Shown piece after piece: positions 53,584 to 63,023 of a stretch of 64,000 nt of DNA. This stretch comes from UBA3537 sp964219345 (lineage in GTDB: Bacteria; Bacteroidota; Bacteroidia; Flavobacteriales; Flavobacteriaceae): assembly GCA_964219345.1 (NCBI GenBank), contig CAXPPN010000021.1:1-64000 (forward strand), in the 5' to 3' direction. The notes beneath the pieces are model-generated. The model was not told the DNA's origin. It was given only the letters and a program-made list of their open reading frames with translations, and did not search any database. The position numbers were made by a program, and so were the translations under genes. Position 1 is the stretch's first letter, and each line of letters opens with the position of its first letter.

Positions 53584-55275
53584 TTAACGAATCAATTTTT
53601 TATATTTAATACGTTTTGGCATAATATCGCCACCCAATCGCTGCCGTTTATTGGCTTCATATTCACTAAAACTACCCTCGTAAAAATAGACTTCCGAATT
53701 GCCTTCAAAGGCCAAAATATGGGTGCAAATTCGATCTAAAAACCAACGGTCGTGACTGATAACAACCGCGCATCCAGCAAAGTTTTCTAAACCCTCTTCT
53801 AGAGCCCGTAATGTATTTACATCCAAATCATTTGTAGGCTCATCCAAAAGTAATACGTTACCTTCTTCTTTTAGTGTCATTGCCAAATGAAGACGGTTGC
53901 GTTCTCCTCCAGAAAGCAATTTTACTTTTTTATTTTGCTCACTTCCTGAAAAGTTGAAACGACTCAAATAAGCACGGGAATTTACTTGTCTCCCACCCAT
54001 CATAATAAGCTCCTGTTCGTCACTAAAATTTTGCCAAATCGTTTTTTCTGAATCAATATTGGAATGGCTTTGATCAACATAGGCTATTTTTGCTGTTTCA
54101 CCTACCTTAAATGATCCTTTGTCGGGAGTTTCCTCGCCCATAATCATCCTAAAAATCGTGGTCTTTCCTGCACCATTAGGACCAATAACACCAACAATAC
54201 CGGCTTGTGGTAAATTAAAATTTAAATGATCATAAAGTAGTTTTTCACCATAAGCCTTACTAACGCCTTCAGCTTCAATTACATTTGTACCTAAACGTGG
54301 GCCATTTGGGATATAAATTTCTAGTTTTTCATCAAGCTGTTTCTGATCTTGATTTAAAAGTTTATCATAATTCTTTAAACGCGCTTTTTGTTTGGTTTGA
54401 CGCCCTTTTGCACCTTGGCGTACCCATTCCAACTCGCGTTCCAATGTTTTTTGACGCTTAGATGCCGATTTGTTTTCTTGTGCCAATCGTTTTGACTTTT
54501 GATCTAACCAAGACGAGTAATTTCCTTTCCAAGGGATGCCCTCTCCTCTATCGAGTTCTAAAATCCATCCTGCAACATTATCCAAAAAATAACGGTCGTG
54601 TGTAACCGCAATAACGGTGCCTTTGTACTGCGCCAAATGCTGCTCTAACCAATGAACCGATTCTGCATCCAAATGGTTGGTAGGCTCATCCAAAAGCAAA
54701 ACATCAGGTTCTTGCAAAAGCAAACGACATAGTGCGACTCTTCGGCGTTCACCACCAGACAAAACTCCAATTTTTTTGTCACCCTCTGGAGTGCGGAGCG
54801 CATCCATAGCAATTTCTAATTTGGTATCGAGTTCCCAAGCATTAGCGGCATCAATCTTATCCTGTAATTCAGCTTGACGATTCATGAGTTTTTCCATACG
54901 ATCAGCATCAGAATAGACTTCTTCCAAACCAAACATATCATTGATTTTATTGTACTCGTCTAAAATGGCTACTGTTTCTGCAGCGCCTTCTCTAACCACG
55001 TCTAAAACAGTTTTTTCGTCATCTAATTGAGGTTCTTGCTGTAGGTAACCCACAGAATAATCTTGCGAAAAGACCACATCACCTTGATAATTTTTATCAA
55101 CCCCTGCAATGATTTTTAAAAGTGTAGATTTTCCAGAACCATTAAGCCCTAGAATACCAATTTTTGCTCCATAGAAAAAGCTGAGATATATATTTTTTAA
55201 AACAGGTGTATTGGCACTTTGGAAGGTTTTTGTAACCCCCGACATAGAAAAAATGATTTTTTTATCATCGCTCAT
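53584..55275 (-). CDS. ettA: Energy-dependent translational throttle protein EttA (ABC-F)
   Basis: The 563-residue protein has two ABC domains without membrane segments, with P-loops GLNGSGKST near residue 43 and GPNGAGKTT near residue 360, and LLDEPTNHLD and LLDEPTNDLD. The arm and the linker around VRQGAKGRQTKQKARLKNYD are those of EttA. EttA binds the ribosomal E site and gates the first elongation steps by ADP/ATP. It directly follows a small membrane-protein gene with a 1-base overlap. Confidence 0.95.
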   Translation of the reverse strand: MSDDKKIIFSMSGVTKTFQSANTPVLKNIYLSFFYGAKIGILGLNGSGKSTLLKIIAGVDKNYQGDVVFSQDYSVGYLQQEPQLDDEKTVLDVVREGAAETVAILDEYNKINDMFGLEEVYSDADRMEKLMNRQAELQDKIDAANAWELDTKLEIAMDALRTPEGDKKIGVLSGGERRRVALCRLLLQEPDVLLLDEPTNHLDAESVHWLEQHLAQYKGTVIAVTHDRYFLDNVAGWILELDRGEGIPWKGNYSSWLDQKSKRLAQENKSASKRQKTLERELEWVRQGAKGRQTKQKARLKNYDKLLNQDQKQLDEKLEIYIPNGPRLGTNVIEAEGVSKAYGEKLLYDHLNFNLPQAGIVGVIGPNGAGKTTIFRMIMGEETPDKGSFKVGETAKIAYVDQSHSNIDSEKTIWQNFSDEQELIMMGGRQVNSRAYLSRFNFSGSEQNKKVKLLSGGERNRLHLAMTLKEEGNVLLLDEPTNDLDVNTLRALEEGLENFAGCAVVISHDRWFLDRICTHILAFEGNSEVYFYEGSFSEYEANKRQRLGGDIMPKRIKYKKLIR

Positions 55276-55451
55276 TATACACGTCCTTTTAAGGCATTAA
55301 ACACCCAAGCAATAGCAAAGAATCCAATACCTACAGCGGCAAAACCCCAGCCTGCAACATCATCGTAACGGAAAGCACCAAGTGCAATTAGAGAAACTCC
55401 TACAAATATCATAATAAAAGTGGCCCAAGCTAATACTGTGTTTTTATTCAT
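55275..55451 (-). CDS. Small CAL67264-type membrane protein
   Basis: The 58-residue protein begins MNKNTVLAWATFIMIFVGVS, has two hydrophobic segments (about residues 7-26 and 33-52) separated by FRYDDVAGWG, and ends NALKGRV. I recognise it as the CAL67264 family that recurs next to ettA in Flavobacteriaceae. Its stop overlaps the ettA start by one base (TAATG), which indicates coupling. The function is unknown. Confidence 0.85.
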   Translation of the reverse strand: MNKNTVLAWATFIMIFVGVSLIALGAFRYDDVAGWGFAAVGIGFFAIAWVFNALKGRV

Positions 55452-55508
55452 TTTGTAATTTTTAAAATTTTTGGTAGCATCAAATATCGGGAATTTTTAA
55501 AACTTCTA

Positions 55509-55540
55509 TTGGTGATTTTATAAAAAATAGTTTAAATTTG
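55509..55540 (+). promoter_or_regulatory. Bacteroidota-type promoter of the small coiled-coil gene
   Basis: TTG (55509-55511), a 21-base spacer and TAAATTTG (55533-55540) match the consensus. The leader to the ATG at 55637 is about 90 bases and contains a tiny frame, ATG at 55576, of seven codons. Confidence 0.65.
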
Positions 55541-55636
55541 ATTAGTGTTAGTCCCACAATCTATACTTCAAAACCATGAATCAACTTTATTTAACTTAAA
55601 CACTGTTATATCAACAATTTTTTAAAATATCATGTT

Positions 55637-55804
55637 ATGGATTATTTTGATAATGTTCTCATAAAACTTAGACGGCAGTACAGTAAGGATGAAACTGTAG
55701 CGGCCTTATCCAAAAAGATTTCAGAATTAGAAATTGAAAATGGAGCGCTAAAGTCTGAAATTGAACATTTGGAATTTGAACTCAAGAAATATAAAATAGC
55801 TTAA
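55637..55804 (+). CDS. Small coiled-coil protein of unknown function
   Basis: The 55-residue frame encodes a charged helix: MDYFDNVLIKLRRQYS, then KDETVAALSKKISELEIENG and a leucine/isoleucine heptad pattern through residue 50. It is too short to appear in standard long-frame searches. A good promoter lies upstream, and the broken DUF3667 gene follows by 68 bases on the same strand. The codon use and the regular heptads favour a real gene; nothing indicates its role. Confidence 0.6.
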   Translation: MDYFDNVLIKLRRQYSKDETVAALSKKISELEIENGALKSEIEHLEFELKKYKIA

Positions 55805-55872
55805 ATAAAAGAGCAACTAAAGAATAGCATAAAGGTAGAGTCAAATTAGTTAATATATTTTACTTTTTAACT

Positions 55873-56650
55873 ATGAAATGTAAAAACTGCAATGGCATTG
55901 TACGAATGAACTTCTGCTCTACTTGTGGACAAAAAACAGGTGTTGGGAAAATCAACTATAAAAGTGTTGTACAAGAATTGTTTCAGGCGTTTTTTTTTAA
56001 ACGGGTTTCTGTTCACTCTAAAAGAACTTTTTTTAAGACCTGGAAGCACCATTCGAGCTTATTTGGATGGGCAAAGAAAATGCTATTTTAAACCTGTAGT
56101 TTATGTCATCATCCTTTCATCTTTTTATTATCTTTCGGTTCACTTGATAGGAGAAAACACTTGGCTAGAGAATGTTGTTGCTGGGATGATGGAAGATGTA
56201 GACAATTCAGTTGCCATTTCAATTGATGGAGGAAAGGTTGTGGTTCCTGAATTATTTATTTGGTTATCAAAGAACTATTCTTACCTAATACTGCCCTCTG
56301 TTCCTTTATTTTCATTGGCCTCTTGGATCGCATTTTGGCATTTTAAAGTAAATTATTTTGAACATTTTGTCATCAATCTTTATATCGCTGGCCAACAAGC
56401 TTTTATTTCCACAATTATTTTATTGATAAATGCATCGTTTAAAAGTGATTTTTTAGAATTTCTATCCAGTTTTTTAGCTGTATTATATGTGTATTTTGTG
56501 TATTAAAAATTTTTTTAATCAGGACGTCGCTTTTGGAATGTTGTAAGAACAATTATCAGCTATATGATTTATACCTTTTTAAGCTTTATTATTTTTGCTC
56601 TAATTTTTATTTTAAACAACTTCACTAAAATTTCATTGGAACTTCAATAA
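55873..56650 (+). pseudogene. Frameshifted DUF3667 family gene
   Basis: The first 40 residues (zinc-ribbon CKNCNG and CSTCGQK, then INYKSVVQELFQAF) continue in another frame with NGFLFTLKELFLRPGSTIRAYL and four membrane segments, as in DUF3667 proteins. The first frame change lies at a nine-T run (55990-55998); eight T residues would restore the frame. The second frame stops at TAA 56504-56506; coding similarity continues in a third frame (NFFNQDVAFGML) to a TAA at 56544-56546, and in a fourth (RTIISYMIYTFLSF) to TAA 56648. At least three shifts argue for decay rather than a phase switch. The end overlaps convergent pirin by about 26 bases. Confidence 0.78.
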
Positions 56651-57347
56651 ACAATAGCTGTGACTCTTGTTGTGCAACGATTTCAAACTGGTTTACATTA
56701 GAAATTCCTAAGGCATCTCTTTGATTAAGTTGTTGATTTTCAATTGTTGAAACCCCATAGACTTGCATTACATATACACCATGAGCGTCTGTTTTTAAGG
56801 GATACAAAAATTGATCACCTGCGTTCAAATTCACTCTGGAAATTTGGGCATTCTGATAAATTTTCAAACTTGTTTCTAATTTAAAATCATCCATAGATTC
56901 TACCAAAATTTGTAATTCTCCAGAAGAAACCAGCTCAAAATGTTTTTGATCATAACGTGGTGATACGCCTTCTCTATTTGTTGAAATCCAAATCTGGAAT
57001 AACCTTAATTCTTCTGTTGACGATGCATTCATTTCAGAATGATAAACACCTGTTCCAGCCGACATCACTTGAACTTCCCCTGCTTCAACAGTCAGCCACT
57101 GCTCTGTCACGGAGTCTTTGTGCTTTAGAATCCCAGAAAGCGGCACAGTAATGATTTCCATATTGTCATGAGGATGTGTACCAAAACCCATACTTGGAGC
57201 AATTTTATCGTCATTCAAGACACGAAGTGCCCCAAAATTCATTTTATTAGGATCAAAAAAGCGTGCAAAACTAAAAGAGTGATTAGCTTCTAACCAACCA
57301 TGATTGGCATAGCCACGTGAACTTGAAGGGTGAAAAATCATCTTCAT
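56625..57347 (-). CDS. Pirin family protein (quercetin dioxygenase-like cupin)
   Basis: The 240-residue two-cupin protein carries metal ligands in FGTHPHDNMEIIT near residue 58 and GVYHSEMNAS near residue 102, as in YhhW-type pirins. Some members have quercetin 2,3-dioxygenase activity; the natural role is unknown. The start MKMIFHPSSSRGYANHGWL is typical. It is monocistronic. Confidence 0.9.
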   Translation of the reverse strand: MKMIFHPSSSRGYANHGWLEANHSFSFARFFDPNKMNFGALRVLNDDKIAPSMGFGTHPHDNMEIITVPLSGILKHKDSVTEQWLTVEAGEVQVMSAGTGVYHSEMNASSTEELRLFQIWISTNREGVSPRYDQKHFELVSSGELQILVESMDDFKLETSLKIYQNAQISRVNLNAGDQFLYPLKTDAHGVYVMQVYGVSTIENQQLNQRDALGISNVNQFEIVAQQESQLLFIEVPMKF

Positions 57348-57423
57348 AAAAAGTATTTTAAAAGGTAATCGTTAAGAATTGTAAATCTTCGTTAAACTAA
57401 ATCTAAAAAATGTAGAATATTGT

Positions 57424-57431
57424 TACTTTTG
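57424..57431 (+). promoter_or_regulatory. Putative -7 element of the carboxylase gene
   Basis: TACTTTTG matches TAnnTTTG and ends 17 bases before the ATG at 57449. No TTG is seen at the expected distance. Confidence 0.4.
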
Positions 57432-57448
57432 CTACAAAGATATCATAT

Positions 57449-59077
57449 ATGGATCTAAATTTCAATATAAACGAAGATCAAAACAAACTGCTTTTATCCG
57501 ACCTTAGAAAACGCTTAGCAAAAGTTAAACTCGGTGGAGGATCTTCAAAAATTGAAAAACAACACGCCAAAGGTAAAATGACTGCTCGTGAGCGTATTGA
57601 CTATCTTTTAGATCCAAAATCTGAATCCATCGAAATTGGCGCTTTTGCAGGTGAGGATATGTATAGTAATCATGGTGGGTGTCCATCTGGTGGTGTGGTT
57701 GTAAAGATTGGATATATTGCAAAAAAACAATGTATTGTCGTAGCTAACGATGCCACAGTAAAAGCTGGTGCTTGGTTTCCAATTACCGCCAAAAAGAATT
57801 TACGAGCACAAGAAATTGCTATTGAAAACAAATTACCCATCATATATTTAGTGGATTCTGCAGGAGTATATTTGCCGATGCAAGACGAAATTTTCCCCGA
57901 TAAAGAACATTTTGGTCGAATTTTTAGAAACAATGCCATTATGAGTAGTATGGGAATTACACAAATTTCGGCCATTATGGGAAGTTGTGTTGCTGGTGGT
58001 GCTTATCTCCCTATAATGAGTGATGAAGCCATTATTGTGGATAAAACAGCTAGTATATTTTTGGCAGGTAGCTATTTGGTAAAAGCAGCTATTGGAGAAA
58101 GCATAGACAATGAAACTCTTGGTGGTGCTACGACCCACTGTGAAATTAGTGGTGTAACAGATTATAAAGCTAGCGATGACAAAGATGCTTTGGATAAAAT
58201 TAAATCCATTATGGACAAAATTGGGGTTGCAGAAAATGCTGGATTTAACCGAGTAAAAGCCGTAAAACCCAAAGAAAATCCAGAGGATATTTTTGGAATT
58301 CTACCACGTTCTAGAGCCGATCAGTATGACACCTATAAAATCATTAAAAGATTGGTAGATCATTCAGAATTTGAAGAATACAAAGCGGGTTATGGAAAAA
58401 CCATCATCACTTGTTATGCACGAATTGACGGTTGGGCTGTTGGGATTGTAGCCAATCAACGTAAACTGGTTAAAAACAAAAAAGGTGAAATGCAGTTTGG
58501 CGGCGTTATTTATAATGATAGCGCAGACAAAGCCACACGTTTTATTGCCAATTGTAATCAGAAAAAAATTCCTTTGGTTTTTTTACAAGACGTTACAGGG
58601 TTTATGGTTGGTAGTAAAAGTGAACATAGTGGAATAATAAAAGATGGTGCAAAAATGGTTAATGCTGTGAGCAACAGTGTTGTACCAAAATTTACTATCG
58701 TTACAGGTAATAGCTACGGTGCAGGAAATTATGCAATGTGTGGCAAGGCCTACGACCCTAGATTGATTGTGGCTTGGCCCAGTGCAGAATTAGCTGTAAT
58801 GAGCGGAAATAGTGCCGCTAAGGTTTTATTACAAATAGAAACCGCTGCACTCAAGAAACAAGGAAAAAAAATATCTGAACAACAAGAAGCCGAATTACTT
58901 TCAAAGATTAAACAAAAATATGACGAACAGGTTTCGCCCTATTATGCAGCAGCGCGCCTTTGGACCGATGCTGTAATCAACCCTCTTGATACACGTAAAT
59001 GGATTAGTATGGGAATTGAGGCCGCAAACCATGCTCCTATTGAAAAAGATTTTAATTTAGGTGTGATTCAAGTTTAA
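57449..59077 (+). CDS. Acyl-CoA carboxylase beta (carboxyltransferase) subunit
   Basis: The 542-residue protein has the two crotonase-like halves of biotin-dependent acyl-CoA carboxyltransferases: GKMTARERIDYLLD, then VVANDATVKAGAW, IYLVDSAGVYLPMQ and the later VFLQDVTGFMVGS and GNSYGAGNYAMCG. The usual choice is between propionyl-CoA and methylcrotonyl-CoA carboxylase; the FPITAKKNLRAQEIA and GSKSEHSGIIKDGAKM blocks favour the methylcrotonyl (leucine degradation) type. The biotin carboxylase alpha subunit is not adjacent. Its last 21 bases overlap menE. Confidence 0.9.
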   Translation: MDLNFNINEDQNKLLLSDLRKRLAKVKLGGGSSKIEKQHAKGKMTARERIDYLLDPKSESIEIGAFAGEDMYSNHGGCPSGGVVVKIGYIAKKQCIVVANDATVKAGAWFPITAKKNLRAQEIAIENKLPIIYLVDSAGVYLPMQDEIFPDKEHFGRIFRNNAIMSSMGITQISAIMGSCVAGGAYLPIMSDEAIIVDKTASIFLAGSYLVKAAIGESIDNETLGGATTHCEISGVTDYKASDDKDALDKIKSIMDKIGVAENAGFNRVKAVKPKENPEDIFGILPRSRADQYDTYKIIKRLVDHSEFEEYKAGYGKTIITCYARIDGWAVGIVANQRKLVKNKKGEMQFGGVIYNDSADKATRFIANCNQKKIPLVFLQDVTGFMVGSKSEHSGIIKDGAKMVNAVSNSVVPKFTIVTGNSYGAGNYAMCGKAYDPRLIVAWPSAELAVMSGNSAAKVLLQIETAALKKQGKKISEQQEAELLSKIKQKYDEQVSPYYAAARLWTDAVINPLDTRKWISMGIEAANHAPIEKDFNLGVIQV

Positions 59078-60124
59078 TGTTTCGAGCGTTTTTTGACGTT
59101 GAATTTTTCCTGAAGTTGTTTCACAAAATTCTTTTATGAAGTAGATGTTTTTTGGACGTTTATTTATGTCAATTTCACTAAAATCTAATTCTAACTCCTG
59201 TGATTTTCCCTCAATAATTAGAATTACTTTTTGCCCTAGTAATTTGTCTGGAATTGAAGTGATATAAAATCGATTGCTGATTTGATCTTGCAGGACTTTC
59301 TCTATCTGCTCTGGATAAATTTTTATTCCCCCCGAGTTCATCACATTATCAAATCGACCTAACCATTTAAAGGAATCATTCGAAACTAGAGTAACAACAT
59401 CATTTGTGAACAAAACTTCCGAAGTTAGTTTTGGAGCTTTGACCACTAGGCAATCATTATCATCAACAGCAATTGAAATATCAGGTAAAATTGTAAAAAC
59501 CCTTTCTCCTTTCGATAAATTTTTTGCAGCAATATGACTGACTGTTTCTGTCATTCCATAGGTCTCAAAAATCGATGATGGGTGTCCTTTCAATTGATTT
59601 TGTAAATTTCTGGATACGGGTGCACCTCCAACGAGAAGAGTTTTAATTTGATTTAATTTTGAAAAGGAATTATGAACTTGTAATGGCACCATAGCCGAAA
59701 AATCATATTGTTGTGTAATGTCTTTTAAAGGACTTGAAGAGGGTTCTATAATATCCAATTTTAAACCTAGAACCCAAGCACGAACAAACATCATTTTTGC
59801 GGCTATATAAGAGAAAGGTAAACAACACAATGCAGAATTTTCAGGTAATAAATTAAAAAAATCTCCAGTTGCTTTTGCAGAACTGATAAAAGCAGATTTT
59901 GGAGCTATAATATGCTTTGGTTTGGATGTTGTTCCAGAGGTCTTTAGGACTATATCCTTTGAATCATCAATCCAATTCAGAATAAATTCACCTAAGTGTG
60001 TCTCATTTACATTGTCACTTAAAATTAAACTCTCTGCCAATACTTTTATAGAATCAATAGTGTAATGATTACCGTTCAATAGAAACGCTTCATTAAAGTT
60101 GTTATAAACGGTATCTGTACTCAA
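59057..60124 (-). CDS. menE: o-Succinylbenzoate-CoA ligase (short AMP-binding protein)
   Basis: The 355-residue member of the adenylate-forming family has KTSGTTSKPK near residue 65, ETYGMTETVSH near residue 190 and the C-terminal WLGRFDNVMNSGGIKIYPEQIE with a final lysine region SGKIQR. It lacks much of the N-terminal lobe of longer MenE proteins (450-490), a form usual for Flavobacteriaceae. It activates o-succinylbenzoate with CoA in menaquinone synthesis. The position at the end of the men operon supports the assignment. Confidence 0.87.
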   Translation of the reverse strand: MSTDTVYNNFNEAFLLNGNHYTIDSIKVLAESLILSDNVNETHLGEFILNWIDDSKDIVLKTSGTTSKPKHIIAPKSAFISSAKATGDFFNLLPENSALCCLPFSYIAAKMMFVRAWVLGLKLDIIEPSSSPLKDITQQYDFSAMVPLQVHNSFSKLNQIKTLLVGGAPVSRNLQNQLKGHPSSIFETYGMTETVSHIAAKNLSKGERVFTILPDISIAVDDNDCLVVKAPKLTSEVLFTNDVVTLVSNDSFKWLGRFDNVMNSGGIKIYPEQIEKVLQDQISNRFYITSIPDKLLGQKVILIIEGKSQELELDFSEIDINKRPKNIYFIKEFCETTSGKIQRQKTLETLNLNHT

Positions 60125-60127
60125 AAA

Positions 60128-61054
60128 CTAGTTATTAGTTACTGTTCCAAATAATTTTTCTTTCCAATTGGACCAATTATATTTTTTAGCAAAAACAATT
60201 AAAAGAATTGGATAAATGACAAAAACAGGAAAAAACACTTCTACATTTGACATTTCTGGATCAGAAATATCTTTTAAAATAGAATGGGTTTGAAATGCTG
60301 TCCAATCTGCAGTAAGAAGAAGCGCGGCAATAAGATTATTGGCCGCATGAAAACCCAATGCTAACTCTAGACCTTCATCCATAAGAGTCATTATACCCAA
60401 TAAAAATCCTGTTCCTATATAATGTACCAATAGGACATAACCCAATTTATCAATTTCTGGATTTGCAATATGCAACAATCCAAATATGGTTGAGGTAAAA
60501 ATGAGCGGTACCCACCTATTCTTGGCTAAAACTCCAAGGCCTTGCATCAAATAGCCTCTAAAAAGATATTCTTCAAAACTTGTTTGTAATGGAATAAAAA
60601 CAACTGAAATTAATACTAAAATCAGAAATGGGATAGGCTTAAAATTAAAGGTGTAATTTTCTGGTGAGGAGTAATATTCCAATAAAATAAAACAAGCTGT
60701 TGTTACACCCCAAATTAGAAAAGCAAACCAAAAACGACTCCAATCTATTTTAGCCCTAGAGGTTGTAAGACTTCTTAAAGTTTGTTTATGAATATTTTTT
60801 ACCACTAAAAAAACAACCACTAAACCAATAGCAAAAGACAATAGTAATAGAAAAAGGCTAAGGTTTAAATCAAGAATAGACATCATAGCATCATAATCCA
60901 AGGATGATAAATCTCCTCCATTTGCCATTGATTTAGTTATGATTGCAATTAAAAATGGAATTTGACCAAGCTGTGATCCAATAAAAATAAGAAGAACTCC
61001 AACGAGATATAACCACCAATCATGTTCGACTTTAAATGCTTGTTTGATATACAT
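60128..61054 (-). CDS. CPBP family intramembrane metalloprotease/glutamic endopeptidase
   Basis: The 308-residue polytopic protein (about eight segments) has the family motif FEEYLFRGYLMQGLG near residue 165 (EExxxR) and GLLHIAN near residue 193, and the late HAANN block. CPBP proteins process prenylated or other substrates or take part in bacteriocin immunity. It sits between menC and menE with 3-base gaps on both sides, which makes it part of the menaquinone operon; its link to the pathway is unknown. Confidence 0.88.
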   Translation of the reverse strand: MYIKQAFKVEHDWWLYLVGVLLIFIGSQLGQIPFLIAIITKSMANGGDLSSLDYDAMMSILDLNLSLFLLLLSFAIGLVVVFLVVKNIHKQTLRSLTTSRAKIDWSRFWFAFLIWGVTTACFILLEYYSSPENYTFNFKPIPFLILVLISVVFIPLQTSFEEYLFRGYLMQGLGVLAKNRWVPLIFTSTIFGLLHIANPEIDKLGYVLLVHYIGTGFLLGIMTLMDEGLELALGFHAANNLIAALLLTADWTAFQTHSILKDISDPEMSNVEVFFPVFVIYPILLIVFAKKYNWSNWKEKLFGTVTNN

Positions 61055-61057
61055 AGT

Positions 61058-62101
61058 TTAAATTTTTAAATTCCACTTTTCTTTTGGGTTGTACTGCAAA
61101 TTACCATTATTTATTTGTAATGGCGATAAAAAATTATTCGAAAAAAGCATTCCTGTTCCCAAACCCTGAGGTCTTTCGACATTTAGACTGTAGGTCCATT
61201 GGGCAATAGCATTAAGTCCAATATTACTTTCTAATGCGCTTGTAATCCACCAGCCAATATGTAGATCTTCTGCCAAATCTATCCAAGATTGACTTCCTAA
61301 AAATCCACCAACAAGAGTGGGCTTAAGAATGATATATTGAGGATTTATAGTTTGTAGCAATTTTTTACGTCTTGTTACATCGTGAACTCCAATCAGTTCT
61401 TCATCAAGTGCAATGGGAAGTGGTGTTTTATTACAAAGTTCAGCCATTGCATCATATTGGCCTTGTTTTATAGGTTGCTCAATCGAATGTAATTCATAAT
61501 CTGACAAACGCTTGAGCTTTTCCAAAGCATCAGACTCAGAAAAAGCACCATTTGCATCAACACGAATCTCAATGGTTTTGGCATCAAATTCTTTTCTAAT
61601 GGATTGAATAAGAGCCAACTCCGTTTCAAAATCTATGGCGCCAATTTTCATTTTTAAACAATCAAATCCTTCGTCAAGTTTAGTACGAATCTGAGATTTC
61701 ATAAACTGCTTATCACCCATCCAAATCAATCCATTAATGGGGATAGAGTCCTTACCTTCTGTAAATTTTGATGGAAATAAAACATGTGAAGATTTTGCTT
61801 TTAAATCTAAAAAAGCCATTTCTATACCAAATTGAATCGAAGGGAATTCTATCAATTTTTTTAATAAATTATCTAAACTCAAATTGATATGATCGCAGGC
61901 CCATTGTAATGTTTGCTCAAAATCGGGTCTATCATCACAACTCAATCCACGAAACATCCCACACTCTCCTATGCCAATAGAATTTTTATTTTCAATATTG
62001 ATAAACCATGTATCTTTGGTGGTTAATACACCTCTAGAAGTCCCACTAGCTTGTTTAAATTTTAATTGATATTTATTAAACGAGGCTTTCATTTTTATCA
62101 T
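61058..62101 (-). CDS. menC: o-Succinylbenzoate synthase
   Basis: This enolase-superfamily enzyme of 347 residues has LKMKIGAIDFETE (catalytic lysine) near residue 155, the metal ligands in RVDANGAFS and HSIEQPIKQGQ, IALDEELIG and ILKPTLVGG near residue 270. It dehydrates SHCHC to o-succinylbenzoate. The ATG at 62101 follows the stop of menA immediately; a second in-frame ATG lies three codons on. Confidence 0.9.
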   Translation of the reverse strand: MIKMKASFNKYQLKFKQASGTSRGVLTTKDTWFINIENKNSIGIGECGMFRGLSCDDRPDFEQTLQWACDHINLSLDNLLKKLIEFPSIQFGIEMAFLDLKAKSSHVLFPSKFTEGKDSIPINGLIWMGDKQFMKSQIRTKLDEGFDCLKMKIGAIDFETELALIQSIRKEFDAKTIEIRVDANGAFSESDALEKLKRLSDYELHSIEQPIKQGQYDAMAELCNKTPLPIALDEELIGVHDVTRRKKLLQTINPQYIILKPTLVGGFLGSQSWIDLAEDLHIGWWITSALESNIGLNAIAQWTYSLNVERPQGLGTGMLFSNNFLSPLQINNGNLQYNPKEKWNLKI

Positions 62102-63022
62102 TTATTCTGAGTGAAGATTTTCAATAATCAGTGCTGTGGCAAATAAAATAGCCAAAACGAATGTTGATAATGCTACAAGTTTTAAATGTGGGTCAAAGTC
62201 TTTTGGATTCTTGATAAAAAAAACAACCTTTAAATGAAAGATTAAAGGTATAAATGCAATCCAACTCAAATACATAATTTTTGAGTATGAGATTGAATAT
62301 TGAAAAATCAACATTAACAGGATTGCAGAAAGTATCAATGCAAAATGATATATTTTTGACGACTTTTTTCCTAAATATCCAGCCAATGTAATTTTATTTG
62401 ATTTCAAATCTGTTTCCAAATCTCTCATATTATTTAAATTCAAAACAGCAGCACTAAGACATCCAATTGCAGATGCTGGAATTAGTAGCGTCGAATTAAG
62501 ATCTTTAGCAAATAAAAAATACGTCCCCATCACACTAAGCCAGCCAAAAAATAAAAACACCATCAAATCACCAAGGGCTCTGTAGCCATAGGCTGATTTT
62601 CCTACAGTATAGGCGATTGCTGCATATATTGAAAGTGCTCCTAAAACAATAAAAATCAATGAACTAAATAGTTGACCGACTCCGAAAGCTACATATATCA
62701 AAAGAAGGGCTAAAATTATACTCAATATTGCGTTAACGATTATAGCATTTTTCATTTGTTTTGGGGAAATCGCACCACTTTGTAAGGCGCGTTCTGGCCC
62801 AATTCTTGAGTTATTGTCTGTGCCTTTGATACCATCGCCATAGTCATTTGCTAAATTTGATAAAATCTGAAAACTAAGCGTTGTAAGAACTATAAGGACA
62901 AAAATTAATATATCAAAAAAACCTAAGAAATATGCATAACTTGAACCTACAACCGCTCCTGAAATAGAAAGTGGTAAGGTGCGCAATCGAAACGCTGAAA
63001 TCCAAGTTTTTAGCTGCGCCAT
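62102..63022 (-). CDS. menA: 1,4-dihydroxy-2-naphthoate polyprenyltransferase
   Basis: The 306-residue membrane prenyltransferase of the UbiA superfamily has the aspartate-rich motif NDYGDGIKGTDN near residue 60 (first DxxxD) and the second motif NNMRDLETDLKSNK near residue 197. It attaches the polyprenyl chain to dihydroxynaphthoate in the inner membrane. It lies one base after menB and abuts menC. Confidence 0.94.
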   Translation of the reverse strand: MAQLKTWISAFRLRTLPLSISGAVVGSSYAYFLGFFDILIFVLIVLTTLSFQILSNLANDYGDGIKGTDNNSRIGPERALQSGAISPKQMKNAIIVNAILSIILALLLIYVAFGVGQLFSSLIFIVLGALSIYAAIAYTVGKSAYGYRALGDLMVFLFFGWLSVMGTYFLFAKDLNSTLLIPASAIGCLSAAVLNLNNMRDLETDLKSNKITLAGYLGKKSSKIYHFALILSAILLMLIFQYSISYSKIMYLSWIAFIPLIFHLKVVFFIKNPKDFDPHLKLVALSTFVLAILFATALIIENLHSE

Positions 63023-63023
63023 A

